Counted from the stretch's first letter, positions 26,054-34,617 are shown. The stretch is DNA of 64,000 nt from Kozakia baliensis (GCF_001787335.1 NZ_CP014675.1:62001-126000), one strand, 5' to 3'. Notes: generated from the sequence alone by a model not told the origin. Made by a program: numbers and translations.

Positions 26054-27357
26054 TGATACAAGCCGCCGCTGACGACAGAGATACTATCTCGCATCGAAAT
26101 GACTGGATCAAAAATCCACTGATAAAGTGGACGCGTATCGATCGCGATATCTGCCTCTACAACCATGCCTGCTTCAAGCGGTTTAAGGCGTCCATATGCC
26201 TTGACGAATTGTTGCTCTGGTACGACGCGTAGCCTATAGACATCACCATGATTTGGATGTTGATCCTTTCTGACTTCATCAAGTGACGCAAACGCCTCAT
26301 CATTCTTTTCCAGAAGAGTAACCGGGGCTCGAGTAATTTCAGAGACCTGTCCCCGATAAAGACCAAAACGCTGATAGGGGTAAGACGCATAACGTAGAAG
26401 AACTGGCTCCCCCTCATATAAAAATCCAATGGACGCGCTCGTCACATACAGATCAGCCTCTAGCTGTCTTCCGGTCGGCAACAGCGTCGCAAGAGGCGCT
26501 CCAGCGATAACCTGCTGTCCCACATTTACGCGGAGTGCCGTGACGATCCCGTCACTCATTGCGGTAACAATGTTCTTCTGGTGTCGAGCATTATCTGTGA
26601 GCCGCTCGTCAATAGCAGCAATTTTTTGATCAATCTCGCTAATATCATGCCGCAGCAGGTTGTCGTAACGGCTTAACCTCGAAAGGATATCGGCCATCTG
26701 AGCGTCTACCTGAGAAAAGTTACTCAGAAACTGAGCATGGCTGCTTAGAAGCTGCGCATAGGTATAAATCTGGCTTTGGAACTGTGTCTCGTTAACGAGG
26801 TGCTTCGCGGCAGCAGCGCGCAGGCGTGCCACAGCTCTCTCGACAACAGGCAAGATACGTTGATCCTGCTCGATTTGCCGGGAAATGTTGTCGTGTTGCT
26901 CATGCAAAAAGAAAAGCTGAGACGCAAATGCGCGCTTTTCCATCGGTGCCGCGTCCAATCGCAATTGACGTTGAGTTTCCAATTGGCCTCGCTGGCGTCG
27001 AAGGTCGTCAAAAATTTGTTTGTATGTCAAGCCAGACGCCGAGCGCTCTTCAAGATCAAGTATGAAGAGCTGGTCCCCTCTATGTACGCGCTGCCCCTCC
27101 TGCACCAATCGAGCGGAGAGTAGACCTGGCACCATAGAATTCACCGTAATGAGACCACTGGGAGGCTGCATGTAGCCAGTTGCATGCACGCGCCGTGTAT
27201 AAAGTCCCAAACGCAAATAAAATATAAACGCAAGAACGAAGAACAACGAAAGCCATCCGACAATCCTTATGGGGATGGGAAACCCTACACGGACATTGCC
27301 CATCCATGTCAATCGACGAGCCTCGAACACTTCATTTCGAAAAAATGGGTCAGACAT
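26050..27357 (-). CDS. HlyD/CvaA-type membrane fusion protein
   Basis: 435 residues: cytoplasmic start, one membrane segment at about 30-50 (GWLSLFFVLAFIFYLRLGLY), a lipoyl-like half-domain (VPGLLSARLVQEGQRVHRGDQLFIL), a long coiled coil (about 110-260), the second lipoyl half (SDGIVTALRVNVGQQVIAGA) and a beta-barrel C-terminus (LEAGMVVEADI). This is the periplasmic adaptor that links a C39-type ABC exporter to a TolC-like outer-membrane channel. No TolC gene lies in the cluster; a host TolC or the OMF at 43822 might serve. The ribosome site before ATG 27357 is weak. Confidence 0.85.
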   Translation of the reverse strand: MSDPFFRNEVFEARRLTWMGNVRVGFPIPIRIVGWLSLFFVLAFIFYLRLGLYTRRVHATGYMQPPSGLITVNSMVPGLLSARLVQEGQRVHRGDQLFILDLEERSASGLTYKQIFDDLRRQRGQLETQRQLRLDAAPMEKRAFASQLFFLHEQHDNISRQIEQDQRILPVVERAVARLRAAAAKHLVNETQFQSQIYTYAQLLSSHAQFLSNFSQVDAQMADILSRLSRYDNLLRHDISEIDQKIAAIDERLTDNARHQKNIVTAMSDGIVTALRVNVGQQVIAGAPLATLLPTGRQLEADLYVTSASIGFLYEGEPVLLRYASYPYQRFGLYRGQVSEITRAPVTLLEKNDEAFASLDEVRKDQHPNHGDVYRLRVVPEQQFVKAYGRLKPLEAGMVVEADIAIDTRPLYQWIFDPVISMRDSISVVSGGLYH

Positions 27358-27383
27358 GCGTTTGCAGAACGCTTAGATAATCT

Positions 27384-27608
27384 TCAGCGCGGCATCATAT
27401 TTTCGAACTGAGCGTCCCGCCAAGTGTGACCCTTAGCATCACCCGCAGGCCCCCACGGACCCCGCCCTGATGCACATGACGAGTCGCTTCCATTACATTC
27501 ATATGGAGCTACCTCCGGTATGATATTTGAAGTTGCCGACGGATTTTCGTTGGAGCGGCAGGCCATTAGCGTTAATCCGATAGCGGTATAAGACAAAAGA
27601 ACCCTCAT
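27384..27608 (-). CDS. Small lipoprotein of the microcin cluster, possible immunity protein
   Basis: 74 residues: lipoprotein signal MRVLLSYTAIGLTLMAC with the lipidated cysteine at 17, then a short hydrophilic tail with a CNGSDSSCASG pair of cysteines and GPWGPAGDAKGHTW. AGGAGG lies six bases before ATG 27608. It starts 10 bp after the retropepsin-like gene and ends 26 bp before the HlyD-like gene, so it is in the operon. Immunity by a small envelope protein is common in microcin systems, but nothing in this sequence proves it. Confidence 0.6.
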   Translation of the reverse strand: MRVLLSYTAIGLTLMACRSNENPSATSNIIPEVAPYECNGSDSSCASGRGPWGPAGDAKGHTWRDAQFENMMPR

Positions 27609-27618
27609 GCTGAACCTC

Positions 27619-28944
27619 CTATTTGCCGCGTTCGATTAGTGAAAAACGGCCATTAGCCCCGTCTATCCATATGCTGGCGTAGTGCAATATCCTCGCTGTT
27701 AGAAAAATTTTCATCTGTTGTGCTTCTCCCTTAAGGACGGTGATCTTCATATGTCGCGTCGGAAGATTCCCGACCTTCAGGTTGTCATACATTGAGAAGG
27801 ATGGTGTAACCTTGGGTGAAGAATACGTTAGGACTGAAATGTCTTGTGATTTGGCTAGTTCGTCCGGAGTAAAAGTGGGCTTGATGATGAGAATATCTGT
27901 CCCACCCGCTACATTCGCGCCGGTATCGAAGGTGGCGAGACTGACGGTTTTCCCGTCGGTCACGGGTATCTGAATATACGCTTCCGATCCCCCTAGCGTT
28001 GAAGACCAAAGAGAAATTTCCGAATTTTTTGGCGGGATAGTATTTAGTCTAATTCCACTCTCAGAAATGAGAAAATTTTTACTATTTCTGAAATATACCC
28101 ACCCTAATATATTTACGGAGCGATCAGAGGTCGCAAAGTGCGGATTTCGCACAGACAAACCACCCACCCGAAGATTTAATTTCTGTACGTGATCCACGTC
28201 AGCGCGACGACCAAGTACATCAACAATATTGTATGATTTCGCAAATATCTCTGAGCCAGCCTCGGAACGTGCCATCCAATTTTTCGACGATGCACTATCA
28301 AAAAGGAAGTTAACAGTCGTTCCGTCTACTGTAGCATCTAGGTGAGGACCATGTTCATCTATGCTTGCCGGGTTTGACCACGGAATTTGATTTGTATCTG
28401 AAGGAGGCGGATTAATTTGGGCTGGTTTTGCTTGTTTTAGAAATTCGATTTCCTCTGACTGTGCGAATTTTATCGATTTGACTTTTGTTAGCTTTTCGAT
28501 CGGTTTAGCCCACTTGAATTGCATCTCCGACTGAATTTTTGAAACCCCCTTGTAATCTCCTAAGAGGTTGTAATTTCCCTCCTTTATTAGAGAACAGAGC
28601 ATGGCGATGGATTTAATCGCATTATCCGGCTCTATATCGAAACATCTAGAAATCTGATTGCTCGATCTTTCGAACATTCCTTGCGACCGATACCAGATCA
28701 TCTTCAGAAAGTTTTTTTCGTCTTCTGATAATGACAGCCTTTTCAAGTTCCTTTCAATCAGGCTCATATCAGGTAGATTTATGGCTTGCTCGTATTTAGG
28801 TACCGTAAAAAACGATATAGAACTATTGTGTATTAGAACGTTTTTTAGATTTTCAATCTGCTTGTTCGTCAACGACAAGTCGCCCGCCATAGCCCACAAA
28901 GGCAAGAAAAATGAAAGCAGACAGAAAATCTTTACAAGTTTCAT
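27619..28944 (-). CDS. Exported retropepsin-like (aspartyl protease) protein
   Basis: 441 residues from ATG 28944, where a signal peptide begins (MKLVKIFCLLSFFLPLWAMA); a longer frame to 29157 would bury it. Residues 20-180 are helical, with YRSQGMFERS and TPR-like spacing. Then come two beta-rich repeats, each with an aspartyl-protease-like turn: FLFDSAS (D216) after ATVDGTTVN, and ATFDTGA (D340) after ITDGKTVS-like strands. The second is a canonical DTG, the first a degenerate DSA. Retropepsin-like proteins cut proteins or act as binding folds. In this cluster it could mature, trim or sequester the microcin-like peptide. I do not know a described homologue. Confidence 0.6.
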   Translation of the reverse strand: MKLVKIFCLLSFFLPLWAMAGDLSLTNKQIENLKNVLIHNSSISFFTVPKYEQAINLPDMSLIERNLKRLSLSEDEKNFLKMIWYRSQGMFERSSNQISRCFDIEPDNAIKSIAMLCSLIKEGNYNLLGDYKGVSKIQSEMQFKWAKPIEKLTKVKSIKFAQSEEIEFLKQAKPAQINPPPSDTNQIPWSNPASIDEHGPHLDATVDGTTVNFLFDSASSKNWMARSEAGSEIFAKSYNIVDVLGRRADVDHVQKLNLRVGGLSVRNPHFATSDRSVNILGWVYFRNSKNFLISESGIRLNTIPPKNSEISLWSSTLGGSEAYIQIPVTDGKTVSLATFDTGANVAGGTDILIIKPTFTPDELAKSQDISVLTYSSPKVTPSFSMYDNLKVGNLPTRHMKITVLKGEAQQMKIFLTARILHYASIWIDGANGRFSLIERGK

Positions 28945-29011
28945 TATATTTTTCGTCGAAAGTGAACGAGGAGATGCTTGCTCAGGTTTTTGAACAAGCA
29001 TCTTTTGGAAG

Positions 29012-29326
29012 TTAGTTTTTGGGGGCGTACGGACCTGGCACACCGCTCGCCGGATTCTGTGGCGCAGCTGGTTCGTACGGAGTCGAAGACGACGAAGTAT
29101 TCGTGCCTCCCACTTGGCCAGACCAGCCGCCTTGGGTGGAGGATGACCCTGGTCCAATAGGCACTGTTACTTGCGCGCCTCCTGCAACACCGCCTCCGCC
29201 ATTTCCGGTCACTCCTGCCGAGGCAGATATACCGCTTCCGCCATCCGTGTAAGTAAGTGTTCCGCCAACCTCCTCTTTCTCGCCACCAGAAATTCGACCG
29301 AAATCGGAGTGATTTATAATGCGCAT
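29012..29326 (-). CDS. Microcin-like precursor with double-glycine leader
   Basis: 104 residues. MRIINHSDFGRISGG is a leader of 15 ending in GG with hydrophobic residues at the expected spacing (I, F, I) before the cut; the C39 peptidase encoded downstream is its expected processor. The product would be 89 residues, beginning EKEEVGG. It is very rich in Gly, Ser, Thr and Pro and free of Cys, with a hydrophobic GSGISASAGVTGN stretch and a Pro-rich end. Class II microcins such as colicin V are also Gly-rich peptides of about this size. GGAG precedes ATG 29326. First gene of a five-gene leftward operon. Confidence 0.7.
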   Translation of the reverse strand: MRIINHSDFGRISGGEKEEVGGTLTYTDGGSGISASAGVTGNGGGGVAGGAQVTVPIGPGSSSTQGGWSGQVGGTNTSSSSTPYEPAAPQNPASGVPGPYAPKN

Positions 29327-29626
29327 AATTCGACTCTCCTATTTATGATTACACTAGTAAGGTGATTAACTTACTTTACATTAAGCGAATAGGAATGATA
29401 GTTATTATCCGCTTTACTACAAACGAGATCATGTCGACCTTCCAGGGGCGACAAATATTACGGTGGCATTTGTAACGAGAAAATGTCAAACGTTTTCTCG
29501 CGGACTGTCGGATTGGGGTACCTGGCTCTGGCGATCTGCGGTAAGCTTTCATGATGAGCAGCTTCATCCCGTCTACCCTATTTCGGCCGTATCTTCGGCC
29601 GCCGTATCTGAAGTCATAACTGTTGG
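29327..29626 (+). other. Upstream region of the microcin operon
   Basis: About 300 bp, AT-rich near 29330-29400, where the promoter of the leftward microcin operon must lie. I cannot single out clear -35/-10 boxes. The remainder has no gene that I believe. Confidence 0.35.
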
Positions 29627-29790
29627 CGGACGATGTGGCGCATTTTATCGTGGGGACGGTAGAGTAAGGTGCTGTTGAGGCATTTTCCGTGTCTGACTGG
29701 ACTGGCAAGGAGCAGAATCATCTGCGTCTGATGCTGGCGCGTCTCATTTACGCCTATGCAAACGGCGTGTTCCTATCGCGTTGGTGTCAG
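29627..29790 (+). pseudogene. IS1182-family transposase N-terminal fragment
   Basis: Translation in one frame gives DVAHFIVGTVE, a stop, then AFSVSDWTGKEQNHLRLMLA and RLIYAYANGVFLSR. This is the typical opening of IS1182-type transposases (HLA-F-V-x-x-VE, then LL-YAYA-G-x-SSR). It carries a stop codon and ends abruptly at about 29790. Confidence 0.5.
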
Positions 29791-29877
29791 CTGGAGGGTT
29801 CTAAAAATTCGTTGGCTCTGAACTGTTGGCCGCGATTCCATCCTTGGTGTGATGATGGGAGCATGGATGATGAAGTA

Positions 29878-29957
29878 GCCGGGTTTCTTTGATGTTGAAT
29901 ATCGTCTTGCTCGCCTGAGTGGGCTTGGTGATCAACTTGAAGTGAGTGGCCCCTAGA
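29878..29957 (+). pseudogene. IS5-family transposase N-terminal fragment
   Basis: A frame reading GFFDVEYRLARLSGLGDQLE matches the N-terminus of IS5-family transposases of alphaproteobacteria. It ends at once in unrelated sequence before the IS6 end. Only about 25 codons remain. Confidence 0.5.
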
Positions 29958-29983
29958 TTTCTGGACGCCTCGGCTCCTAAAAG

Positions 29984-30607
29984 GGAGCTGTCACGTTAAC
30001 TTTAGTGTGTTGAGTTACCCTCTGCCGTGAAGTTTTCAGGCTGTAAGCATGGTGTAGCATTGTTCCATTGGGCGAAGGCGCGGGCACGATGGATGTGACG
30101 GGCCAGGGCATTGTCGATGGAGTGGGGCGGGACGAAGAGGTTGCGGACGGCGGAGAAGACAGAAACGAAGTGCTGGCAGCCCCCGGGAGAGCGGAATGTC
30201 TGCATGATCCGTTCGCGTTTTCGCAATGGCAGATGACTGTTCTCCGCCCTGTTGTTCAGTCCTTTGTTAGACAGATGCCGGACCGTGAGCTTTAGTTTAC
30301 GTCTGGCCGCGCCATAGGACCCCAGTTTGTCGGTGACCATGCGCCTGGGCCGGACACCCTGCTTTTTCAGCAGCCGCGTCAATAGTCGCCGGGCGGCTTT
30401 GGTGTTCCTGCGGCTCTGCAGGATCTCGTCAAGGACATCGCCATCCTGATCGACGGCGCGCCACAGCCGGTATGGCCTGCCGCCAATCACGATCCGGACC
30501 TCGTCCAGATGCCAGATATCCCCGGGTCTGGCCGCCTTGCGGCGCAGCAAGCGGGCAAAGATCGCGCCGAACTTCTTGCTCCAGCGACGGATCGTTTCAT
30601 ACGATGT
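29984..30607 (-). mobile_element. IS6-family element, truncated
   Basis: The terminal repeat GGAGCTGTCACGTTAACTTT at 29984 differs by two bases from the ends of the intact IS6 copies at 37610 and 62801. The other end is missing: at 30607 the sequence changes to an IS3-type element within the codons for SYETIRRW. Confidence 0.8.
30002..30607 (-). pseudogene. IS6-family transposase, N-terminus lost
   Basis: Keeps the DDE catalytic core: DEVRIVIGGRPYRLWRAVDQ, VTDKLGSYGAARRKL and NRAENSHLPLRKRER. About the first 50 residues are cut off by the junction at 30607. It ends with an extra tail (PENFTAEGNSTH) not present in the intact copies. It is a diverged relative of the copies at 37662 and 62842, so it came from another insertion event. 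Confidence 0.85.
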
Positions 30608-30690
30608 CCGCCGTCAGGACCTATGGGACGAAAGTGGCGAATTGAACAATGGAGGATTTCTGGCTCATCGTAACGACGCAGGAGTGAAGA

Positions 30691-31065
30691 ATGAGCCAGA
30701 AATCCATGCCGGAGACGACATCCGGGGATCGATTGATCCGCGATATCCGCCGGGCGACGCGCCGGCAATATTCAGCGGAAGAGAAGATCCGCATTGTGCT
30801 CGAGGGGCTGCGGGGTGAGAGCAGTATTGCTGAACTGTGCCGGCGTGAGGGTATTGCCGAAAGCCTGTATTATGCCTGGTCGAAGGAATTCCTTGAGGCC
30901 GGCAAGAAGCGCCTTGCGGGCGATACGGCGCGCAACGCCACGACCGGCGAGGTCCGTCACCTGCGCGACGAGGCTCGCGCGCTCAAGGAAGTCGTGGCCG
31001 AGCAGACACTGGAATTGCGCCTGCTCAAAAAAAGCATGATCGGGGATGGGGGAGACCCCACGTGA
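30691..31065 (+). CDS. IS3-family transposase OrfA
   Basis: 124 residues with a helix-turn-helix (RQYSAEEKIRIVLEGLRGES, IAELCRREGIAESLYYAWSK) and a C-terminal leucine-rich helix (LRDEARALKEVVAEQTLELR). Stop and orfB start overlap (ATGA-type, 31062-31065). Not related closely to the orfA at 23474, so the two IS3 elements in the window belong to different subgroups. Confidence 0.9.
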   Translation: MSQKSMPETTSGDRLIRDIRRATRRQYSAEEKIRIVLEGLRGESSIAELCRREGIAESLYYAWSKEFLEAGKKRLAGDTARNATTGEVRHLRDEARALKEVVAEQTLELRLLKKSMIGDGGDPT

Positions 31066-31927
31066 GATACGATGCCTCGGAAAAGCTCGAAATCATCCGT
31101 CTTGTCGAACAATCGGTTCTGCCTGCCCGAAAGGTTCTGGACAGGATCGGCATACCGCGTTCGACGTTTCACCGCTGGTGTGATCTATACCGGACGGGTG
31201 GTCCAGAGGCTCTGGCTGACCGGCCATCACGGCCCAATCGGACCTGGAACCGCATCGCGGACGATATGCGCGCGCAGATCATTGATCTGGCGCTGGAAGC
31301 GCCGGACCTGTCACCGCGGGAAATTGCCGTGCGGTTCACCGACGAGCGGGGCTATTTCGTCTCGGAAGCCTCGGTCTATCGCCTGCTCAAGGCCCATGAC
31401 CTGATCACCAGTCCGAAATTCATCGTCATCAAGGCGGCGGAGAGCTTCCATACAAAAACAACAGCGCCGAACCAGCTCTGGCAGACGGACTTCACCTATC
31501 TCAAGGTGATCGGCTGGGGATGGTTCTACCTGTCGACCATCCTTGACGATTTCTCGCGCTATATCATCGCCTGGAAGCTTTGCGCGACCATGGCCGCGTC
31601 CGATGTGACGCAAACGCTGGAAATGGCCCTGCAGGCCTCAGGGCTTCATCAAGCCACGGTCAGACACCGGCCGCGCCTGTTATCGGATAACGGCCCCTGC
31701 TACGTCGCCGAAGACCTCGCGAAATGGCTGGGTCGGAACGACATGGATCACGTGCGCGGCGCTCCCAACCACCCCCAGACACAGGGGAAGATCGAGCGTT
31801 GGCATCAGACGCTCAAGAACCGCGTGCTTCTTGAGCATTATTATCTGCCAGGCGATCTCGAACGGCAGATCGAGGCATTCGTCGAGAACTACAATCATCG
31901 CCGGTATCACGAGAGTATCCGTTGTGA

Positions 31928-32917
31928 TCAAGCGGCTTTTGGCGTCCAGAGGCGATCTTTTCGGAGCAGCGCATTGGCGAGGACGACGAGCTTGCGCATG
32001 ATTGCAGTGATGGCGACCTTTGCGTGTTTTCCTTTGGCGATGAGGCGGTCATAGACACGCTTGAGGTCCTGGTTGAACCGCATGGCGACGAGGGCCGGCA
32101 TGTAAAGCGCCTGCCGCAACGTGGCCCGTCCACCCCGAATGAGGCTCTTGCCTCGCCATGTGCCAGATTGCCGTGTGACCGGAGCGAGCCCCGCCAGCGA
32201 GGCCGCCTGACCTTCTTCCATTGTGCCCAGTTCAGGCATGTCGGCCAGTATTGTATGGGCAGCGACTGGACCGAGGCCCGGTATGCTGATGAGGATTTCC
32301 CGGCGGCGGAGCAGATCTTCGTTCTCCGCTACGAGAGCTTCAAGTGCCGCGTCGAGCGATGTGACTTGTGCTTCGATCTGCCGCAGGCGATGACGTGCGT
32401 GTCGTATTAGAATATCGATTGTCAGCGTCTTGATACGGTTGAGCGTGGCGGTGCGATCGCGCATCAAGCTGCGGCGCGCGGCGACCAGCTCGGCCAGATC
32501 GTTGTGCAGATCTGAGCGGATCGGGCGCGGCACCGGCTCCAGCAGGGCGCCATAGCGTGCCAGCATCCGGGCATCGACGCGATCGGTCTTGGCCAGTCTG
32601 CCCGTCGCCTCGGCAAAGCACCGCGCCTGCCGCGGGTTGACCTTGATGATGACCACGCCAAGACCCGCCAGGCGCTCCTCCAATGTGCGGTGATACGGGC
32701 CGGTCGGCTCGAACACGACCCGCGCCACCAGAGTGAGGTCGCCGATCCAGCGCAGCAAGGCCGTCTGGCCCTTTCGGGTATTAGCGACGCGGATCGTCTC
32801 GCCGCCGGGATGGCGAGACGCGTCGAGATGATCCTTGGACACGTCGATCCCGATCGTGATCGACGCGGGTGACGATTCAAGCTTGGAGGCCGCAACGGGA
32901 TGCGTCATCTTTTCCAT
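31928..32917 (-). CDS. IS110-family transposase
   Basis: 329 residues. GIDVSKDHLDASRHP (first Asp), VFEPTGPYHRTLEERLA (Glu) and KTDRVDARMLARYG (Asp pair) form the DEDD site. The C-terminal part has LISIPGLGPVAAHTILADM, LAGLAPVTRQSGTWRGKS with the catalytic Ser, and RGGRATLRQALYMPAL. It is of the IS110 group proper, unlike the IS1111-group copy at 58401. Start ATG 32917; ATG 32908 is also possible. Confidence 0.9.
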   Translation of the reverse strand: MEKMTHPVAASKLESSPASITIGIDVSKDHLDASRHPGGETIRVANTRKGQTALLRWIGDLTLVARVVFEPTGPYHRTLEERLAGLGVVIIKVNPRQARCFAEATGRLAKTDRVDARMLARYGALLEPVPRPIRSDLHNDLAELVAARRSLMRDRTATLNRIKTLTIDILIRHARHRLRQIEAQVTSLDAALEALVAENEDLLRRREILISIPGLGPVAAHTILADMPELGTMEEGQAASLAGLAPVTRQSGTWRGKSLIRGGRATLRQALYMPALVAMRFNQDLKRVYDRLIAKGKHAKVAITAIMRKLVVLANALLRKDRLWTPKAA

Positions 32918-33038
32918 GTCCTATGCTTGTCATCCGAGGCCGGACCTCGGGTATCCGTTCAGGGCGCAAGGAAAAGAAGGGGTGATCCTACTCTCGTTCG
33001 GTCCGTAATGACCTGCCTGCAAGCGATCCGTCCCCTTC

Positions 33039-33074
33039 CTGATTTTGCCGGGGTGGCCATCCCGGCAAAATCAG
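33039..33074. ncRNA. 14-bp perfect hairpin in IS110 leader, candidate bridge-RNA stem
   Basis: CTGATTTTGCCGGG (33039-33052) pairs perfectly with CCCGGCAAAATCAG (33061-33074) across the loop GTGGCCAT. It lies upstream of the IS110 transposase, the position of the bridge RNA in IS110-group elements. It is a stem candidate only; loops that read the target or donor were not worked out. Confidence 0.45.
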
Positions 33075-33279
33075 TCCTTTGTCGCACACGGCGACGCCTG
33101 ATGCATAAGACAAGCCTGAACAATCTCACACCGGCCGATGTCTGGCTTGGGCGGGGCCAGGCTATCCTACTCGAACGTGAGCGTATCAAACGCGACACCA
33201 TCCAGACACGGCGCTTGCTTCATCAGCAGCGTGCCGCCTAAACAGCATCACCAGATGGGCCAGAACCTCCGTTATCTCA

Positions 33280-33490
33280 CACCATCCAAAGTCCCAAATC
33301 TTTCGACGACGGACACGTCAAGCGCTTCCACTACGAGACGCATGACCAACTGCGACAGCATCTCGGCGACTTCGTTGCTGCCTACAATTTTGCCCGCCGA
33401 CTGAAGACACTCCGGGGCCGGACGCCCTATGAATTCATTTGCCAGCAATGGCTGCACGAGCCATCAAGGTTCACGCAAAACCCGCACCAT
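33280..33490 (+). pseudogene. IS481-family transposase C-terminal fragment
   Basis: One frame reads GHVKRFHYETHDQLRQHLGD, FVAAYNFARRLKTLRGRTPY, EFICQQWLHEPSRFTQNPHH, the typical end of an IS481-type transposase. Everything before the HVKR segment is missing. Confidence 0.65.
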
Positions 33491-33529
33491 CAAACCCCGG
33501 GACCAAAGAGTTTCGTGAAGACTTGTGGA

Positions 33530-33733
33530 GAAGAGGCTCACGGCCGGTCATTCCGCCCAAACGAAACGAGCTGCCCGTCTCGTGCCTACCGGCACCGCCA
33601 TCTGGTCGAGAACCTATGGGCGCGCCTCAAGGAATGGAGAGCCGTTGCCACCCGATACGACAAAACCGTCGCTTCCTTCATCTCCGTCATCTGCATCGCA
33701 GCCGCAGCTGCAGCAGATCATATCAAGACCTAA
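33530..33733 (+). pseudogene. IS5-family transposase C-terminal fragment
   Basis: RPVIPPKRN in one frame and RHRHLVENLWARLKEWRAVA, TRYDKTVASFISVICIAAAA in another are the two adjacent blocks of the IS5/IS427 transposase C-terminus, so a frameshift lies between them near 33565. The N-terminal two thirds are absent. Confidence 0.65.
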
Positions 33734-33886
33734 CAGAGCCTAGCTCTACGGTTGCGCTTCATTTTCCGGATCGGAAAGACGAAGAATTTTGGGTTTTTCT
33801 CGATGTATCGCTCTTGAAATTCTAGGTTTCCGGAAGACATTAGAGATATAAACAATTAGAGAACAAAGCGAACTGCAACTATAGTG

Positions 33887-34315
33887 CTAGTTTACGCCAC
33901 GGATTGGGTTGATCACATCGATTCCTGAAAAATCTCTAACATTATCGGTCACGACAACACAGTCGTTGCTTTTGCCAATCGCAGCAATGATCATATCGAG
34001 ACTGCTACGGGAACGGCCGCTCATGCTGCCAGCCGCCATCAGCTCAGCCCATATGAGCCCCGCCTTGTAATCAAAAGGCAGGATGCGCCCGGCGAAAAGC
34101 GTCTGCGGCCCTTGGGCTCCGATAAACCAAGCCTCGAGCGCATGACGCCGCTTTCCTGATGGCATTTCAAGGATGCCGCGCCAAAGCTCCGCCACGGTGA
34201 AGGAAGCAATATAGAGATCCTCATCATTTTGTTCTGCCATCCAGGCGACAAGCCTTTCGGAAGGTGACGCCTTGGTAAAATTACTGAGGATATTCGTATC
34301 AAGAAGGTAACGCAT
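33887..34315 (-). CDS. vapC: VapC toxin (PIN-domain ribonuclease)
   Basis: 142 residues from ATG 34315. The PIN-domain acidic residues are in place: LLDTNILSNF (D6), VAELWRG (Glu), SSLDMIIAA (Asp) and VVTDNVRDFSG (Asp). VapC toxins cut tRNA or rRNA and are held by the cognate antitoxin. The start overlaps the antitoxin stop (TGATG), the standard arrangement. Intact by appearance, so it likely stabilises the plasmid. Confidence 0.9.
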   Translation of the reverse strand: MRYLLDTNILSNFTKASPSERLVAWMAEQNDEDLYIASFTVAELWRGILEMPSGKRRHALEAWFIGAQGPQTLFAGRILPFDYKAGLIWAELMAAGSMSGRSRSSLDMIIAAIGKSNDCVVVTDNVRDFSGIDVINPIRGVN

Positions 34316-34617
34316 CAAAGATCGACCATACGCCCATTTTCCTGGGAACGCCTCAGTTCGATCTCCGAGCCGGACAAAGGTGACGACATCAGCGCACGCA
34401 AAATGCCTCCTTTTCCGGACGCTTCTTCAGCCATGAAGCTGGCAACTGTCGTGCGCAGCCGAGCCGCCTCGACATCGTCTTCTGCAAGCTTTCGGGCGAT
34501 CGTCCGGATAAGTCCCCGGTCGTGATCGCGGCCCACAACCTCAAATCGGGTCAGGCCGCGCTGCGCCAGACGGCTTCGATAATTTTCGGTTGCGCGAGAT
34601 TGTGAGTTTTTTGTCAT
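34315..34617 (-). CDS. vapB: VapB-type antitoxin
   Basis: 100 residues, charged: RATENYRSRLAQRGLTRFEV is a ribbon-helix-helix-like N-terminus for DNA binding, ARKLAEDDVEAARLRTTVAS a helix, and SPLSGSEIELRRSQ the toxin-binding tail. Directly before vapC with overlapping stop/start. Assigned mostly by size and position. Confidence 0.75.
   Translation of the reverse strand: MTKNSQSRATENYRSRLAQRGLTRFEVVGRDHDRGLIRTIARKLAEDDVEAARLRTTVASFMAEEASGKGGILRALMSSPLSGSEIELRRSQENGRMVDL

Larger units (their letters stand above)
31914..33114 (-). mobile_element. IS110-family element inserted in IS3 orfB
   Basis: The AG dinucleotide is present at both junctions (31914-31915 and 33113-33114) and once in the restored target, as expected for the core dinucleotide of IS110 recombination. 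About 1.2 kb, transposase on the minus strand. The roughly 190-bp leader (32918-33112) contains a strong hairpin and is the expected bridge-RNA region. Confidence 0.8.
30608..33241 (+). mobile_element. IS3-family element (second type), interrupted by IS110
   Basis: It carries orfA (30691) and orfB (31062 onward) in the plus direction. The left end abuts the broken IS6; the right side stops at the orfB stop codon and then changes to an IS481 fragment, so no matching terminal repeat could be found. An IS110-family element sits at about 31914-33114. Confidence 0.75.
31062..33241 (+). pseudogene. IS3-family transposase OrfB, split by IS110
   Basis: The first part (31062-31915) has an HTH start, NQLWQTDFTYLKVIGWGWFY (catalytic Asp), LLSDNGPCYV (Asp) and HPQTQGKIERWHQTLKN (Glu). 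It breaks at YHES. The sequence resumes at 33115 with LNNLTPADVWLGRG and ends at 33241. Joining 31915 to 33115 restores 326 codons with the junction inside the Ser codon (AG|C). The residues after 31915 in the open frame belong to IS110. Confidence 0.85.
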
